64,000 nucleotides of DNA from Bacteroidota bacterium (GCA_018266575.1 JAFEAE010000017.1:248001-312000); one strand, 5' to 3'. Counted from the first letter of the stretch, positions 13,713 to 24,121 are shown. Numbers and translations are program-made. Notes: a model not told the origin generated them from the letters alone.

Positions 13713-15620
13713 ATGAGTAATATTGTACAATTAGTCTGGCTGGTTCCCGTATTACCGTTGATCGGTTTCTTAATAAACGGTTTATTCAGGAAGAGTTTAT
13801 CGAAATCATTAACAGGAATTATTGGCAGTGGCGTTATTCTTATTTCATTCATCATAAGCCTGCTTATCTTTTTCCAGGTAAAGCAGGAAGGTTTCCAGCC
13901 TGCACTTGTTCGTTTATTTGATTTCATCACAGTTGGAAAACTTAGTATTCCCTTTGAATTCCAGGTTGACCAGCTTTCTTCTTTATTCTTATTAATAATT
14001 ACCGGCGTTGGCTTTTTGATCCATGTATATTCTACTTCGTATATGCATGAAGAAGAACGCCAGCATTTCGCGAGATATTTTGCTTACCTGAATTTATTCG
14101 TCTTTTCCATGTTGCTGTTGGTGCTTGGCTCCAATTATGTGATCCTGTTTATCGGATGGGAAGGCGTTGGTTTATGTTCTTATTTACTGATCGGTTTTTG
14201 GTTCAAGAATATTGAGTACGGAAATGCGGCAAAGAAAGCATTCATCATGAACCGTATTGGCGACCTTGGTTTTCTTATCGCCATATTCTGGATGATCAGC
14301 AAATTCGGTTCGGTTGGCTTTGCAGAAGTGTTTTCAAAAACATCTACAACATCCGTTGCCGTTCTTACCGGTATAACATTATTATTATTTGTCGGGGCAA
14401 CAGGTAAATCTGCACAAATCCCTTTGTACACCTGGTTACCTGATGCGATGGCAGGCCCTACCCCTGTGTCTGCATTAATTCATGCGGCAACAATGGTAAC
14501 TGCGGGTATTTACATGATCGCAAGAAGTAATATCATGTACACACTTGCGCCGGTTACTCAAACTGTAGTTGCTGTTACCGGTGTGGCGACTGCAATCTTT
14601 GCGGCTACTATTGCCCTAAAACAAAATGATATTAAAAAAGTATTGGCTTATTCAACGGTAAGCCAGTTGGGATATATGTTTTTGGGATTAGGTGTTGGTG
14701 CATATACCGGCGCAGTGTTCCATGTAATGACCCATGCATTTTTCAAAGCGCTTTTATTTCTTGGTGCAGGTTCCGTGATACATGCAATGGGTGGAGAACA
14801 GGATATACGTAAAATGGGTGGATTGAAAAAATATTTACCTGTCACGCAAATTACTTTTTTGCTTGGCTGTATTGCTATTGCGGGTATTCCGCCTTTCTCA
14901 GGTTTCTTTTCAAAAGATGAGATCCTTGCAGGCGCTTACGAAAAAAATCCGGTGTATTATGTATTAGGTGTTGCTGGAGCATTGCTTACCGCATATTATA
15001 TGTTCCGCTTGTATGCAACTACCTTCCTCGGAAAATTCCGCGGCACGCACGACCAGGAACATCACCTGCACGAAAGCCCCTCTGCTATTACTATTCCATT
15101 GATCGTTCTTGCAATATTATCTGTTATCGGTGGTTTTGTCGGTATACCTGAAGTGTTTGCAAAAAATGCACATGCACTCGAACATTTTTTATCTCCCATC
15201 TTTGCACAATCCAAAGAGATACAGGAACAACATGCAACCGGATCTTCACCGGAACTAACGTTGATGGTTATCTCAGTAATTGTTGCGCTCGCCGGTGCGA
15301 TTTATGGATGGACACGCTTCAGCAAAAAACCTGAACTGGAAGATGCAACCGGTTTTAGAAAAGTGCTTGCGAACAAATGGTATGTGGATGAATTGTATGA
15401 CACGATCATTGTGAAACCAATTAATGCACTTGGCAAATTTTTAAATAATGTATTTGAGAAATCAATTATAGACTGGATCGTAAACGGTATCGGAAGAGCT
15501 GTTCAATACAGCAGCCGCCAGGTACGGTTAATACAAAGCGGGCAGGTTGGCGGTTATGTTTTATTGATGGTGATCGGTATTGTGATATTATTCCTGGTAG
15601 AAATTTTTATTAAACAATAA
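13713..15620 (+). CDS. nuoL: NADH-quinone oxidoreductase subunit L
   Basis: NuoL is the distal antiporter-like subunit of complex I with a long lateral helix. The 635-residue protein carries the conserved acid of helix 5 (IGWEGVGLCSYLLIG, Glu150), the lysine/proline channel segment (GKSAQIPLYTWLPDAMAGPTP) and a histidine-containing helix (VSALIHAATMVTAG). A C-terminal amphipathic stretch leads to a last helix (GYVLLMVIGIVILFLVEIFI). ATG 13713 is preferred; an upstream frame from 13671 would translate the inverted repeat. Confidence 0.96.
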   Translation: MSNIVQLVWLVPVLPLIGFLINGLFRKSLSKSLTGIIGSGVILISFIISLLIFFQVKQEGFQPALVRLFDFITVGKLSIPFEFQVDQLSSLFLLIITGVGFLIHVYSTSYMHEEERQHFARYFAYLNLFVFSMLLLVLGSNYVILFIGWEGVGLCSYLLIGFWFKNIEYGNAAKKAFIMNRIGDLGFLIAIFWMISKFGSVGFAEVFSKTSTTSVAVLTGITLLLFVGATGKSAQIPLYTWLPDAMAGPTPVSALIHAATMVTAGIYMIARSNIMYTLAPVTQTVVAVTGVATAIFAATIALKQNDIKKVLAYSTVSQLGYMFLGLGVGAYTGAVFHVMTHAFFKALLFLGAGSVIHAMGGEQDIRKMGGLKKYLPVTQITFLLGCIAIAGIPPFSGFFSKDEILAGAYEKNPVYYVLGVAGALLTAYYMFRLYATTFLGKFRGTHDQEHHLHESPSAITIPLIVLAILSVIGGFVGIPEVFAKNAHALEHFLSPIFAQSKEIQEQHATGSSPELTLMVISVIVALAGAIYGWTRFSKKPELEDATGFRKVLANKWYVDELYDTIIVKPINALGKFLNNVFEKSIIDWIVNGIGRAVQYSSRQVRLIQSGQVGGYVLLMVIGIVILFLVEIFIKQ

Positions 15621-15649
15621 TTGGTATTCACGATTTAGAATTAATAAAC

Positions 15650-17119
15650 ATGATTCCTGTTTTACTGATAGTAATTCCATTGTTAAGCGGATTGGTTAGC
15701 TTCATGCTGAAGAGCAGCACGGGTGCAAAAAACTGGGCATTGTTTTCTTCTATTATTACTTTGATCGTTTCACTGATTGGTCTCAATCTTCAAAAAACTT
15801 CGGCATATTTACAATTTGATGCAAGCTGGCTTCCCGGCCTGGGCAGCAGCTTTGCAGTTGGGCTCGATGGAATGAGCAAGATCTTATCTTTCTTAACTGC
15901 ATTATCCTTCCCAGTAATTTTTGTTGCTACTTATCGCGATGAATATAAAAATGCAAATAACTTTTATGCATTGATGTTGTTATCACAAACAGGTTTGATG
16001 GGGGTGTTCCTTGCAAACGATGCATTGTTGTTTTATTTTTTCTGGGAGCTTGCTTTAATTCCTGTTTACTTTTTATGTTCTATCTGGGGTGGCGAAAAAC
16101 GCATACAGGCAACTTTCAAATTTTTCATTTACACATTTGTAGGTTCGTTATTAATGCTTGTTGGCCTTATTTATATTTATTTGAAAACGCCTGAGCATTC
16201 ATTTTCACTGAAAGCATTTTATGGAATGAACCAGAGACTTTCAGGACACGATCAATCCTGGTTATTCTGGTTATTCTTTATAGCATTCGCCATTAAAATG
16301 CCGATCTTTCCTTTTCATACATGGCAACCAGATACGTATGAACAATCGCCAACCGCCGTTACTATGGTGTTAAGCGGCATCATGGTGAAAATGGGATTGT
16401 TTGGTTTGCTGCGCTGGCTTGGACCTGTTGTTGCAACCGGAACATGGGTTTGGGGAGATACTGCATCCGCACTTTGCATAATCGGGATGATCTATGCTTC
16501 ATTAATTGCGATGCAACAGGATGACCTGAAACGATTGATTGCTTACTCCTCTATTGCCCACATTGGCTTAATGTGCCTTGCCATTTTTGCAACCACACAA
16601 ACAGGTTTGCAAGGAGTAATGATACAAATGTTCAATCATGGTATTAATATAATCGGATTGTGGATTGTCGTTGATTTGATCGAGCGCCAATTTCATACAA
16701 GAAAAATTTCTGAGTTGGGTGGCCTTGCGCAAAAAGCCCCATCATTAGCGATCATGCTTGTGGTAGTTGCCCTTGCTAATGTTGCATTGCCATTAACCAA
16801 TGCATTTGTAGGGGAGTTTCTAATGTTCAGCGGCGTGTATAGTTCCGACGCTACAAAATATAATGTAGTGTTCACTGTTGTAGCGGGCATCAGCATTATT
16901 TTATCTGCTATTTACACATTGAACATGATCCAGAAAGTATTTTTTGGAAATACCAATGCATTGACAGCAAATGCAAAAGATATCAAACTGAATGAAAAAA
17001 TTATTCTGGCAGTGATCATAGTTGCAATATTGCTGATCGGGGTATTTCCCAAACCTATGTTGGAGATGACGAAAGAATCTGTTGATGTGATCCTTGCAAA
17101 AATGAATATTAAACTGTAG
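15650..17119 (+). CDS. nuoM: NADH-quinone oxidoreductase subunit M
   Basis: NuoM is one of the three antiporter-like proton-pumping subunits. The 489-residue polytopic product has the key acid in FFWELALIPVYFL (Glu133), the lysine-containing helix AIKMPIFPFHTWQPDTYEQ and the discontinuous helix region SPTAVTMVLSGIMVKMGL. Spacing to nuoL is 29 bp and to nuoN 18 bp, without repeats, so these three genes are tightly linked. Family length is normal. Confidence 0.96.
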   Translation: MIPVLLIVIPLLSGLVSFMLKSSTGAKNWALFSSIITLIVSLIGLNLQKTSAYLQFDASWLPGLGSSFAVGLDGMSKILSFLTALSFPVIFVATYRDEYKNANNFYALMLLSQTGLMGVFLANDALLFYFFWELALIPVYFLCSIWGGEKRIQATFKFFIYTFVGSLLMLVGLIYIYLKTPEHSFSLKAFYGMNQRLSGHDQSWLFWLFFIAFAIKMPIFPFHTWQPDTYEQSPTAVTMVLSGIMVKMGLFGLLRWLGPVVATGTWVWGDTASALCIIGMIYASLIAMQQDDLKRLIAYSSIAHIGLMCLAIFATTQTGLQGVMIQMFNHGINIIGLWIVVDLIERQFHTRKISELGGLAQKAPSLAIMLVVVALANVALPLTNAFVGEFLMFSGVYSSDATKYNVVFTVVAGISIILSAIYTLNMIQKVFFGNTNALTANAKDIKLNEKIILAVIIVAILLIGVFPKPMLEMTKESVDVILAKMNIKL

Positions 17120-17137
17120 AGATATATTTTAGAAGAT

Positions 17138-18526
17138 ATGAATGCAATTATAATATCGGCTTTATGGGGAGTGGTTATGATGTTCAGCGGTGTTATTACT
17201 ACAAGTAAAAGCGCTATCCGGAACCTTGCTGTTCTTGGAATAATAATATTGCTTGCTGCAAATATTCTTGATCTCGGCGGCAACCACTTCTTCCCTATCG
17301 ATACACACAACATGCTCGATTTTGAAACATTTGGGTTGTTGTTCAATACCATTGCATTTGCAAGCTCATTGTTATTCTTCTTATTATCTGCAAAAGATAT
17401 TGAGAATGTGGGCATCAATTACTCCGAATATTTTTCATTGATATTTTTTGTGTTGTGCGGCGTAAGCATTGCTACTTCATTCAATACCCTGTTGATGCTT
17501 TTTATAGGAATAGAGATCATCTCCATTCCGTTATACATACTAACGGGAAGCGATAAACGAAATTTGAAAAGTAACGAAGCATCCCTGAAATACCTGCTCA
17601 TGGGGGCCTTTTCTACAGGCATCATGCTTTTGGGAATTGCCTTTTTATACGGCGCCAGTGGCACGGGCACATTCTTTATTGATGCAATTGCCAGCGACCG
17701 TTCTTCCGCATCACCATTGTTTATTGTTGGGTTATTGCTGTTGCTGGTCTCTATGTCGTTCAAAGTATCAGCGGCGCCATTTCATTTCTGGACGCCGGAC
17801 GTATATGATGGGGCACCTTCTGTTTTTACTTCATTTATGGCTACTATTGTGAAAGCGGCGGTTTTCATTGCATTCATCCGTTTGTTTGGAGATGCTTTCG
17901 GAGAAAGATTGATAAGATGGCAGTTCTTTGTAGCACTTATTATTGCCGCTACATTACTGATCGGTAATATAACCGCAGTATTTCAGCAAAGCGTAAAACG
18001 CATGCTTGCTTATTCAAGTATTGCGCAGGCAGGTTTTATGCTATTTGCTTTATTAACGCTGAACTCGTATGCAAAAGATGGTATCATATTGTACACAGCA
18101 GCTTACTGTCTTGCAACGATAGGCATTTTTGCCATTCTCATAAAAATGAAAGATCACAGCTTTGAAGCATATAATGGCCTTGCAAAACATCAGCCTGCTT
18201 TGGCTGCAGTCAATACAATATTCCTTTTATCATTGGCAGGCATTCCGCTCACCGCAGGATTTTTTGCAAAATATTATATGCTGATCTCCGCATTGAAAAC
18301 CGGTCAGTTTTTATGGCTCGTTATATTGGCCGTTCTTTGTGCTGCAGTCAGCGTTTATTATTATTTCCGCATCATCCAGGCGATGTATTTTAAAGATGGG
18401 GAACCGGGGGAAATATCCGCCAGTTCATCTTTCAAAACTGTACTTATAGTGATTGCCGTCATTATAGTTTTGCTTGGCGTTTTCCCTCAATGGCTTCTCG
18501 ACAAGCTGAATATCCTTTACCTGTAA
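17138..18526 (+). CDS. nuoN: NADH-quinone oxidoreductase subunit N
   Basis: NuoN is the antiporter-like subunit nearest the quinone module. The 462-residue protein shows the conserved acid in FIGIEIISIPLYIL (Glu126), the lysine helix MSFKVSAAPFHFWTPDVYDG and KRMLAYSSIAQAGFML. It is the last of the 14 nuo genes. No clear terminator follows: the next + strand gene, a permease, begins 76 bp downstream and could be read through. Confidence 0.96.
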   Translation: MNAIIISALWGVVMMFSGVITTSKSAIRNLAVLGIIILLAANILDLGGNHFFPIDTHNMLDFETFGLLFNTIAFASSLLFFLLSAKDIENVGINYSEYFSLIFFVLCGVSIATSFNTLLMLFIGIEIISIPLYILTGSDKRNLKSNEASLKYLLMGAFSTGIMLLGIAFLYGASGTGTFFIDAIASDRSSASPLFIVGLLLLLVSMSFKVSAAPFHFWTPDVYDGAPSVFTSFMATIVKAAVFIAFIRLFGDAFGERLIRWQFFVALIIAATLLIGNITAVFQQSVKRMLAYSSIAQAGFMLFALLTLNSYAKDGIILYTAAYCLATIGIFAILIKMKDHSFEAYNGLAKHQPALAAVNTIFLLSLAGIPLTAGFFAKYYMLISALKTGQFLWLVILAVLCAAVSVYYYFRIIQAMYFKDGEPGEISASSSFKTVLIVIAVIIVLLGVFPQWLLDKLNILYL

Positions 18527-18602
18527 TCGCCGATTTTACCGTTTACATAAGAATCGCTTTTATTACTGGCAGAATGATTAATTTAGAGTAATTGATTTTC
18601 CA

Positions 18603-19883
18603 ATGAAAATTGCAGATATCATTTCCCTTGCATTCCGCACAGTAAGGGGCAACAGGCTTCGTACAGGCATTACAGTTACCATAATTGCATTTGGTATAAT
18701 GGCCCTTGTTGGCATTAATACTGCCATTGATGCGATGAAACAAAAATTCACGGAAAGTTTTGCGGCCATGGGTGCCAACGGGTTTACTATACATTTTAAA
18801 GAATACCGGATGCATTTCGGCGACGGCAGAGATGATGTTAAAAAAGAAAAGAAAGGCGCCCGCAAAGAAAAAAAATCAAACCTTAACCAACCTATCACCA
18901 AAGAGCAGGCTGAAGATTTTAAAAGCACGTTTCATTTTCCTTCAAAAGTTGCGCTTACGTTTGGCGGAACAAATAATGCAATTGTTTCTTTCGGGGATAA
19001 AAAGACTTCACCTACTGTTCGCGTCGGCGGCGGCGATGAAAATTATATCGATCAAAATGGTTTCTCATTGGCAACAGGCAGAAACCTGAATGCCCTTGAC
19101 GTTTCCTCGGGAAGAAATGTTTGCCTGATAGGAAGCGATATCAGCAAAAAAATGTTTGGTGGCAATCCTGAAAAGCCATTGGAGAAAATGATAAAGATAA
19201 ATGGCATTCCTTATCGTGTGGTTGGCGTGCTTGATTCAAAAGGTTCTACATTGGGAATGAGTTGGGATAATATGATCATTACTTCGTACACCAATGTCCG
19301 TCACTTCCTCAATTCAAATCCGAATGCATCATTTAATATTTTAGTAAAAGTTGATGATATAAAATTGTTGGATGCGGCCATTGGCGAAGCCTCCGGAATA
19401 TTCAGGCCGATAAGAAGATTAGCTGTTACTGAAGAAAATAATTTTGTTATCGATAAGAGTGATGTATTTGTAGAGATGCTGCTGAAGAATTTAAGTTTTA
19501 TTACCATTAGCGCTGTGATCATCGGCTTTATAACATTAGTTGGAGCAGCAGTTGGTTTGATGAATATTATGCTGGTTTCTGTTTCTGAACGCACCAAAGA
19601 AATTGGTTTGGTGAAAGCAATTGGCGGAAGGCAAAAAAGTGTGCGCAGGCAGTTTTTATTTGAAGCGATCATCATTAGTTTGCTTGGTGCTGCATTTGGA
19701 ATAGTGCTCGGTGTATTGCTGGGAAATATTTTTTCATTAATACTAAGCACCGGTTTTGTTGTTCCCTGGGGTTGGATGATTGGAGGTATTTTAATTTGTT
19801 CTTTGGTAGGTTTGATTGCCGGCATTTATCCATCAATAAAGGCTGGCCGCCTTAACCCGATAGAAGCGTTGCGTTACGAATAA
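18603..19883 (+). CDS. ABC transporter permease, MacB/FtsX type
   Basis: The 426-residue protein has an N-terminal membrane helix (about residues 21-41), a large extracytoplasmic MacB-like domain and three C-terminal helices with the FtsX signature SERTKEIGLVKAIGGRQKSVRRQFLFEA, ending in the family motif AGRLNPIEALRYE. Proteins of this type couple cytoplasmic ATP hydrolysis to periplasmic movement, exporting lipoproteins or peptides or activating hydrolases. No ATPase gene is adjacent, so its partner must lie elsewhere. An unusual lysine-rich stretch (residues 80-91, KKEKKGARKEKK) interrupts the start of the periplasmic domain. Confidence 0.85.
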   Translation: MKIADIISLAFRTVRGNRLRTGITVTIIAFGIMALVGINTAIDAMKQKFTESFAAMGANGFTIHFKEYRMHFGDGRDDVKKEKKGARKEKKSNLNQPITKEQAEDFKSTFHFPSKVALTFGGTNNAIVSFGDKKTSPTVRVGGGDENYIDQNGFSLATGRNLNALDVSSGRNVCLIGSDISKKMFGGNPEKPLEKMIKINGIPYRVVGVLDSKGSTLGMSWDNMIITSYTNVRHFLNSNPNASFNILVKVDDIKLLDAAIGEASGIFRPIRRLAVTEENNFVIDKSDVFVEMLLKNLSFITISAVIIGFITLVGAAVGLMNIMLVSVSERTKEIGLVKAIGGRQKSVRRQFLFEAIIISLLGAAFGIVLGVLLGNIFSLILSTGFVVPWGWMIGGILICSLVGLIAGIYPSIKAGRLNPIEALRYE

Positions 19884-19886
19884 GAA

Positions 19887-19960
19887 CTAATGTGATAATG
19901 TGATGATTTGGAAATGTCATCTGCACAATCAGCATTTTCACGTTAGCGCATTTCCAAATT
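19887..19960. repeat. 8-nt periodic inverted-arm element between convergent genes
   Basis: Repeated TAATGTGA units (8-nt period) form the left arm. ATTTGGAAATG (19906-19916) pairs perfectly with CATTTCCAAAT (19949-19959). It separates the permease (+) from the glycerate kinase (-), and may serve as a bidirectional terminator, though there is no strong T-run. Confidence 0.6.
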
Positions 19961-19969
19961 ATAGCATTC

Positions 19970-21094
19970 TCAAACCCATTCCTGCAAAAACATTCCTGCT
20001 TTTCGTGAAGCTTCAAATAATAATTTTTGAGATTGCTGTATTGATTCTTCCAGGCTCATTCCTTCTTTCATTAATTCAAAACATTCCAATATTCCATGTT
20101 CCAGCAATGCGGAAGCCGATAACTCCGAATGCCCGCAAACCGCAATAATTTTCTTACCGTATTTTTTTGCGAGAGATGAAACACCGTCAACTAATTTGCC
20201 TTGCAATGTCTGCGCATCTATTTTCCCTTCACCTGTTACTACAGCGTCGCAATCGCTTATATATTTTTCTGCATTACTATATTTCAACACCAGGTCAATC
20301 CCACTGATGATTTCTGCACCTAAAAAAGCCACGCAACCCGCTCCCAGGCCGCCTGCGGCGCCACCGCCTTCTATCAAGGACACATCAATTCCCAAATCAT
20401 GTTTAACAATTCCGGCATAATGCATCATGCCTTCTTCCAATTGTTCTATCATCTTCGCATCAGCCCCTTTTTGTGCTGCAAACATTTTAGTTGCTCCATT
20501 TTCTCCATATAACATATTTTTCACGTCACAGGCAACGATATAACGTATATGCATATCCTCATTAAAACCGGAACTATCAATATTTTTGATATAAATTAAA
20601 TTTCCGCCTGTCGGAGATAATTCTTTTCCATGCTTATCTAAAAATTTATACCCCAGTGCGGCAGCCATCCCTATACCCCCATCATTGGTTGCACTACCTC
20701 CGATACCGATGATAATTTCCTTTGCACCGGAATTTACCGCAGTCTTTATCAATTGCCCTGTGCCGTACGTTGATGTCAGCGCACAATTGTATTGTTCGGG
20801 TCTTAGCAATTGCAACCCGGAAGCTTTCGCCATTTCGATAAATGCAACTTGCTGTGAAAATAACCACGAAGATTGAATGGGTTCAAATAAAGGATTCAGG
20901 ACTTCTTCATATTTTGTTTCTGCCTTTGTATAATAGCTTACAATTTCCGACAACCCATCTCCACCATCCGACAATGGAAGTTGCACAATATCACAGTCAT
21001 GTATAACCGAATTTATTCCTCTTGCAACAATATCACAAACTTCGAAGCTCGTAAGGCTTCCCTTGAATTTATCCGGTGCAATAACGATTTTCAT
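19970..21094 (-). CDS. Glycerate kinase, GlxK/GarK family
   Basis: The 374-residue protein matches the bacterial glycerate kinase family that phosphorylates glycerate with ATP, giving 2-phosphoglycerate. Seen motifs: N-terminal IAPDKFKGSLTSFEVCDIV, the acidic SDGGDGLSEI near residue 42, glycine-rich GIGGSATNDGGIGMAAALG, and VVTGEGKIDAQTLQGK in the C-terminal half. Start ATG 21094. It would feed glycerate from glyoxylate, serine or sugar-acid breakdown into glycolysis. Downstream is a convergent permease gene; upstream on the same strand is a metalloprotease separated by a repeat element, so the two are probably not one operon. Confidence 0.9.
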   Translation of the reverse strand: MKIVIAPDKFKGSLTSFEVCDIVARGINSVIHDCDIVQLPLSDGGDGLSEIVSYYTKAETKYEEVLNPLFEPIQSSWLFSQQVAFIEMAKASGLQLLRPEQYNCALTSTYGTGQLIKTAVNSGAKEIIIGIGGSATNDGGIGMAAALGYKFLDKHGKELSPTGGNLIYIKNIDSSGFNEDMHIRYIVACDVKNMLYGENGATKMFAAQKGADAKMIEQLEEGMMHYAGIVKHDLGIDVSLIEGGGAAGGLGAGCVAFLGAEIISGIDLVLKYSNAEKYISDCDAVVTGEGKIDAQTLQGKLVDGVSSLAKKYGKKIIAVCGHSELSASALLEHGILECFELMKEGMSLEESIQQSQKLLFEASRKAGMFLQEWV

Positions 21095-21106
21095 GATTTA
21101 CTATTT

Positions 21107-21259
21107 CTCACAGATTACACGGATTACGCAGATGGGTTGGGCATCGATGTTCGTTGATCGATGGCCGATGACCGGCTGAATATTGATTCAGCCTTGCATC
21201 TCACATCTTACTTCTTACATCTCACAAAACTAATCTGTGTAATCCCTGCAATCTGTGAG
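21107..21259. repeat. 9-nt/7-nt periodic inverted-arm element
   Basis: CTCACAGATT (21107-21116) and AATCTGTGAG (21250-21259) are perfect inverted ends. The outer arms use 9-nt units (ACAGATTAC, ACGGATTAC). Inside lies a perfect 8-bp hairpin GGCTGAAT/ATTCAGCC (21174-21193) and four 7-nt units CATCTCA, CATCTTA, CTTCTTA, CATCTCA (21197-21224). No gene is seen. Confidence 0.75.
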
Positions 21260-21264
21260 CGTAA

Positions 21265-23823
21265 TCAATTCCCCTTTGGATTCAAAATCAAATTGATCCT
21301 TTCAAGTACATCCTGCAAATGATACCTGGTCATTTTATCCTCTATCGAAGGCAATGCAGCAGTAATATCTGCTTTCAACGTGCGCAATGTTCCTTTTGAT
21401 ACAGAGAGAATATCTGATACTTTAACATTAACGCCTGTGATTCCATACAAACTTGCTACGCGTCGTGAGCTACCGATGCTGAAACCGGATTGCTGCCCGT
21501 TAATAATATTGCCTAAACTTTCGATGAATGCTTTTTGCAGATTCCTGCGGAATATGTCAATAGGCTTGCGGGCATATACTTCGCTCCAGATCCCTTTGCG
21601 TAAATCATCCATTAATTCATCACTTGCATAGGCATCTTTTCCTAATTGCGCCATTGATTCGGAAATGCGCTCAAGTCTTCCTGCATCAAGCACCCCGGCC
21701 AATGTACCCTGTTGAAATGTTCGTATTTCTTCCACAACCTGGTCCTGGTCGAATTTTTTTAATTGCTTCCAGTCTAACAGCCATTGCGGTGTTTCAAATG
21801 CATATTTATTCAAAAATGCAACAGCATCTTTCTGCAAATTTTTTGGAACAGGTGTAAACACTTCACCTTCCTGGTCATACGTTTTCGGATCTTCATAAAT
21901 GCCACCAATATTGGCAGTAACATGCCCCATATATCTTCTTAATTGAATGATTACCTGGTTGTATAATTCATCCAGGTTTTCGAATGGCTCACCGGGTTCA
22001 AATGTCCACTGGGAAAGATTAGGAAGAATGCGTTTTAAATTTTTAATTCCATATTCACTTGCTTTCATTGCATTATCACCAAGGTCTTCTGTTTGCCCGC
22101 GTGGATCAGATGGAATTGCACGCTGGCGCAAAAAACGAAACCGGGGATTGCCTGCATGCGCTTTCGACCATTCATTCAAAATTTCTTTTTCTTCTTTTTC
22201 ATCCTTATCAAAAATAGGTTTGTATCCCCACTCAATTGCCCATTTATCATAGTCGCCAATCCGGGGATACAATCCTGCGGGGCCAATATTATCTTCCGGT
22301 TGCGCAACATAATTGAAACGTGCATAATCCATGATCGATGCGGTGTGACCATTTGCTTCAACCCACGCTTTGTCTCTTAACTTTTCAACGGGCGTCGCAG
22401 ACGATGAACCCATATTATGAGGGAGCCCAAGTGTGTGGCCAACTTCATGCGATGCCACAAAACGGATCAATTGCCCCATCAATGAATCATCAAATTTTAA
22501 TTTGCGTGCACGAGGATCAACAGCAGCAGTTTGCACAAGGTACCAATCGCGCAGTAAGTTCATGATATTATGGTACCATCCGATATGGCTTTCAATGATC
22601 TCTCCGCTGCGTGGGTCATGTACATTCGGGCCATACGCGTTTTGAATATCAGAGGCGAAATAACGGATCACCGAAAACCGTGCATCTTCAAGGCTCATGG
22701 TGCTGTCATCTTCGGGCCAGTCTTTTGCGATGATCGCATTTTTGAAACCGGCTTTTTCAAATGCTTTTTGCCAGTCTTCAATTCCCATCTTCAAATATTT
22801 TCTCCACTTGACCGGTGTAGCTGGATCGATGTAATATACAATCGGTTTTTGCGGTTCAACCAATTCCCCGCGTTTCATCTTTTCTACATCTTCCGGTTTG
22901 GGTTCAAGTTTCCATCGTGTGATAAACCTTTCCGATTGTGCTTTCTGCACATCCAATCCATAGTTGGTATACCCATCCGAGAAATAAGAAACACGTTCAT
23001 CATAATATCTTTTTCTATATGGGTTTTTTGGCAACAATATCATTGATGTATTTAACTCCAAGGTGACAGCCCCTGCTTCAGATGCTGCAATTAAATTTGC
23101 TGACGGGAACGGGCTTAACGAGATACCCGGGGGCGGCGTGGAAGCGGAATATGTTCGTGTAACACGCACCTCCGTATTAATCGGAAATGTTTTTATGGAA
23201 TTGATAAACGTTCTGTCAGATGAAGGGGAGCTAAGGCTATACATCCTCTTTAATCCAGACGGAAGGGATATCACCTGGTTATCCCCTTTGAAAAAATCAG
23301 TTACATCGATAACAGCACCCGTACTGTCTTTACCAAAAGATTTTAAATCAAATGCTGCAGCAATCGGTTCAACATTTGAATTTTTTACAGCCTGGTAAAT
23401 AGGCAATGTATCTGATGCAACATTTACATAAAATACAACGCGGATAAAAATTTTATTGTCGGGGCCTTTTTCAAAACGCAATACCTGCTCGTTTACTTCT
23501 TCTCCGCCATAACCTGCACCGGTAGCGGTTTTTGCCACACGGGTAACTGCTAATATTTCACGCCCGAAAAGAGAATCGGGTATTTCGAAATACCATTTGT
23601 CTTCCACTTTATGAGTAGTGAACAGGCCTTTTGTTGTTTTGGCTTTTTCAGTAATCACTTCTTTATAAGGCCTGGGGCCAGTTTTTGCCGGTGCAGCAGG
23701 GGGTTGCGCAGTGCCATTAGGAGTAGCAGGCGCTGCCGGTTTTTTATCTTGAGCATTAACAGGTAAAAAACCAACAACTGCGATGATTAATAATAAATAC
23801 TGCAAACGTTTGACATGGATCAT
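21265..23823 (-). CDS. Secreted zinc metalloprotease, DUF5117/DUF4953 family
   Basis: The 852-residue protein starts with a signal peptide (MIHVKRLQYLLLIIAVVGFLP..NAQ) and a Pro/Ala-rich linker, then DUF5118/DUF5117-like N-terminal domains. A metzincin zinc motif HEVGHTLGLPHN at residues 459-470 gives His459, His463 and His469 as ligands and Glu460 as catalytic base, followed by the TASIMDYARFNYV Met-turn region. Such proteins are common in Bacteroidota and act outside the cytoplasm; the substrate is unknown. It is divergent from exbB across a 298-bp gap. Length is normal for the family. Confidence 0.88.
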   Translation of the reverse strand: MIHVKRLQYLLLIIAVVGFLPVNAQDKKPAAPATPNGTAQPPAAPAKTGPRPYKEVITEKAKTTKGLFTTHKVEDKWYFEIPDSLFGREILAVTRVAKTATGAGYGGEEVNEQVLRFEKGPDNKIFIRVVFYVNVASDTLPIYQAVKNSNVEPIAAAFDLKSFGKDSTGAVIDVTDFFKGDNQVISLPSGLKRMYSLSSPSSDRTFINSIKTFPINTEVRVTRTYSASTPPPGISLSPFPSANLIAASEAGAVTLELNTSMILLPKNPYRKRYYDERVSYFSDGYTNYGLDVQKAQSERFITRWKLEPKPEDVEKMKRGELVEPQKPIVYYIDPATPVKWRKYLKMGIEDWQKAFEKAGFKNAIIAKDWPEDDSTMSLEDARFSVIRYFASDIQNAYGPNVHDPRSGEIIESHIGWYHNIMNLLRDWYLVQTAAVDPRARKLKFDDSLMGQLIRFVASHEVGHTLGLPHNMGSSSATPVEKLRDKAWVEANGHTASIMDYARFNYVAQPEDNIGPAGLYPRIGDYDKWAIEWGYKPIFDKDEKEEKEILNEWSKAHAGNPRFRFLRQRAIPSDPRGQTEDLGDNAMKASEYGIKNLKRILPNLSQWTFEPGEPFENLDELYNQVIIQLRRYMGHVTANIGGIYEDPKTYDQEGEVFTPVPKNLQKDAVAFLNKYAFETPQWLLDWKQLKKFDQDQVVEEIRTFQQGTLAGVLDAGRLERISESMAQLGKDAYASDELMDDLRKGIWSEVYARKPIDIFRRNLQKAFIESLGNIINGQQSGFSIGSSRRVASLYGITGVNVKVSDILSVSKGTLRTLKADITAALPSIEDKMTRYHLQDVLERINLILNPKGN

Positions 23824-24121
23824 AAAAAATATTTAGGATGTTGAAGATAAGTAACCATCATCAATAATTTTTATGGATTTACATAAGGGAGATAATCATT
23901 GATACGGGAAGCAGCTTTTAAGGCCCTCCCTGGTACATATTACAGGATTCATTAGTAAGAAATATTTCATATTTACATTTAATAAATTCCTTAACTTGTG
24001 TGTCCCTTTAAAATTTTTATTTGCAATCAATTTGCAGATTAAAAAAAAAAATCCTTAGAATTGTAAATCATTTTTCTGGATCACAATACTTCATTTTTTA
24101 AAACACTAAAAACAAACGATC
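23824..24121. other. Divergent intergenic region, no gene seen
   Basis: This 298-bp AT-rich gap must hold the promoters of the metalloprotease (-) and exbB (+). I see no exact TAnnTTTG box for either. On the + strand, TTG at 23996-23998 followed by a TTTTATTTG stretch (24015-24023) is the nearest candidate. Confidence 0.4.

Noticed and set aside
23063..23398. 111-codon + strand frame inside the metalloprotease gene
   Set aside because: It is antisense to a well-supported gene and has no signature of its own.
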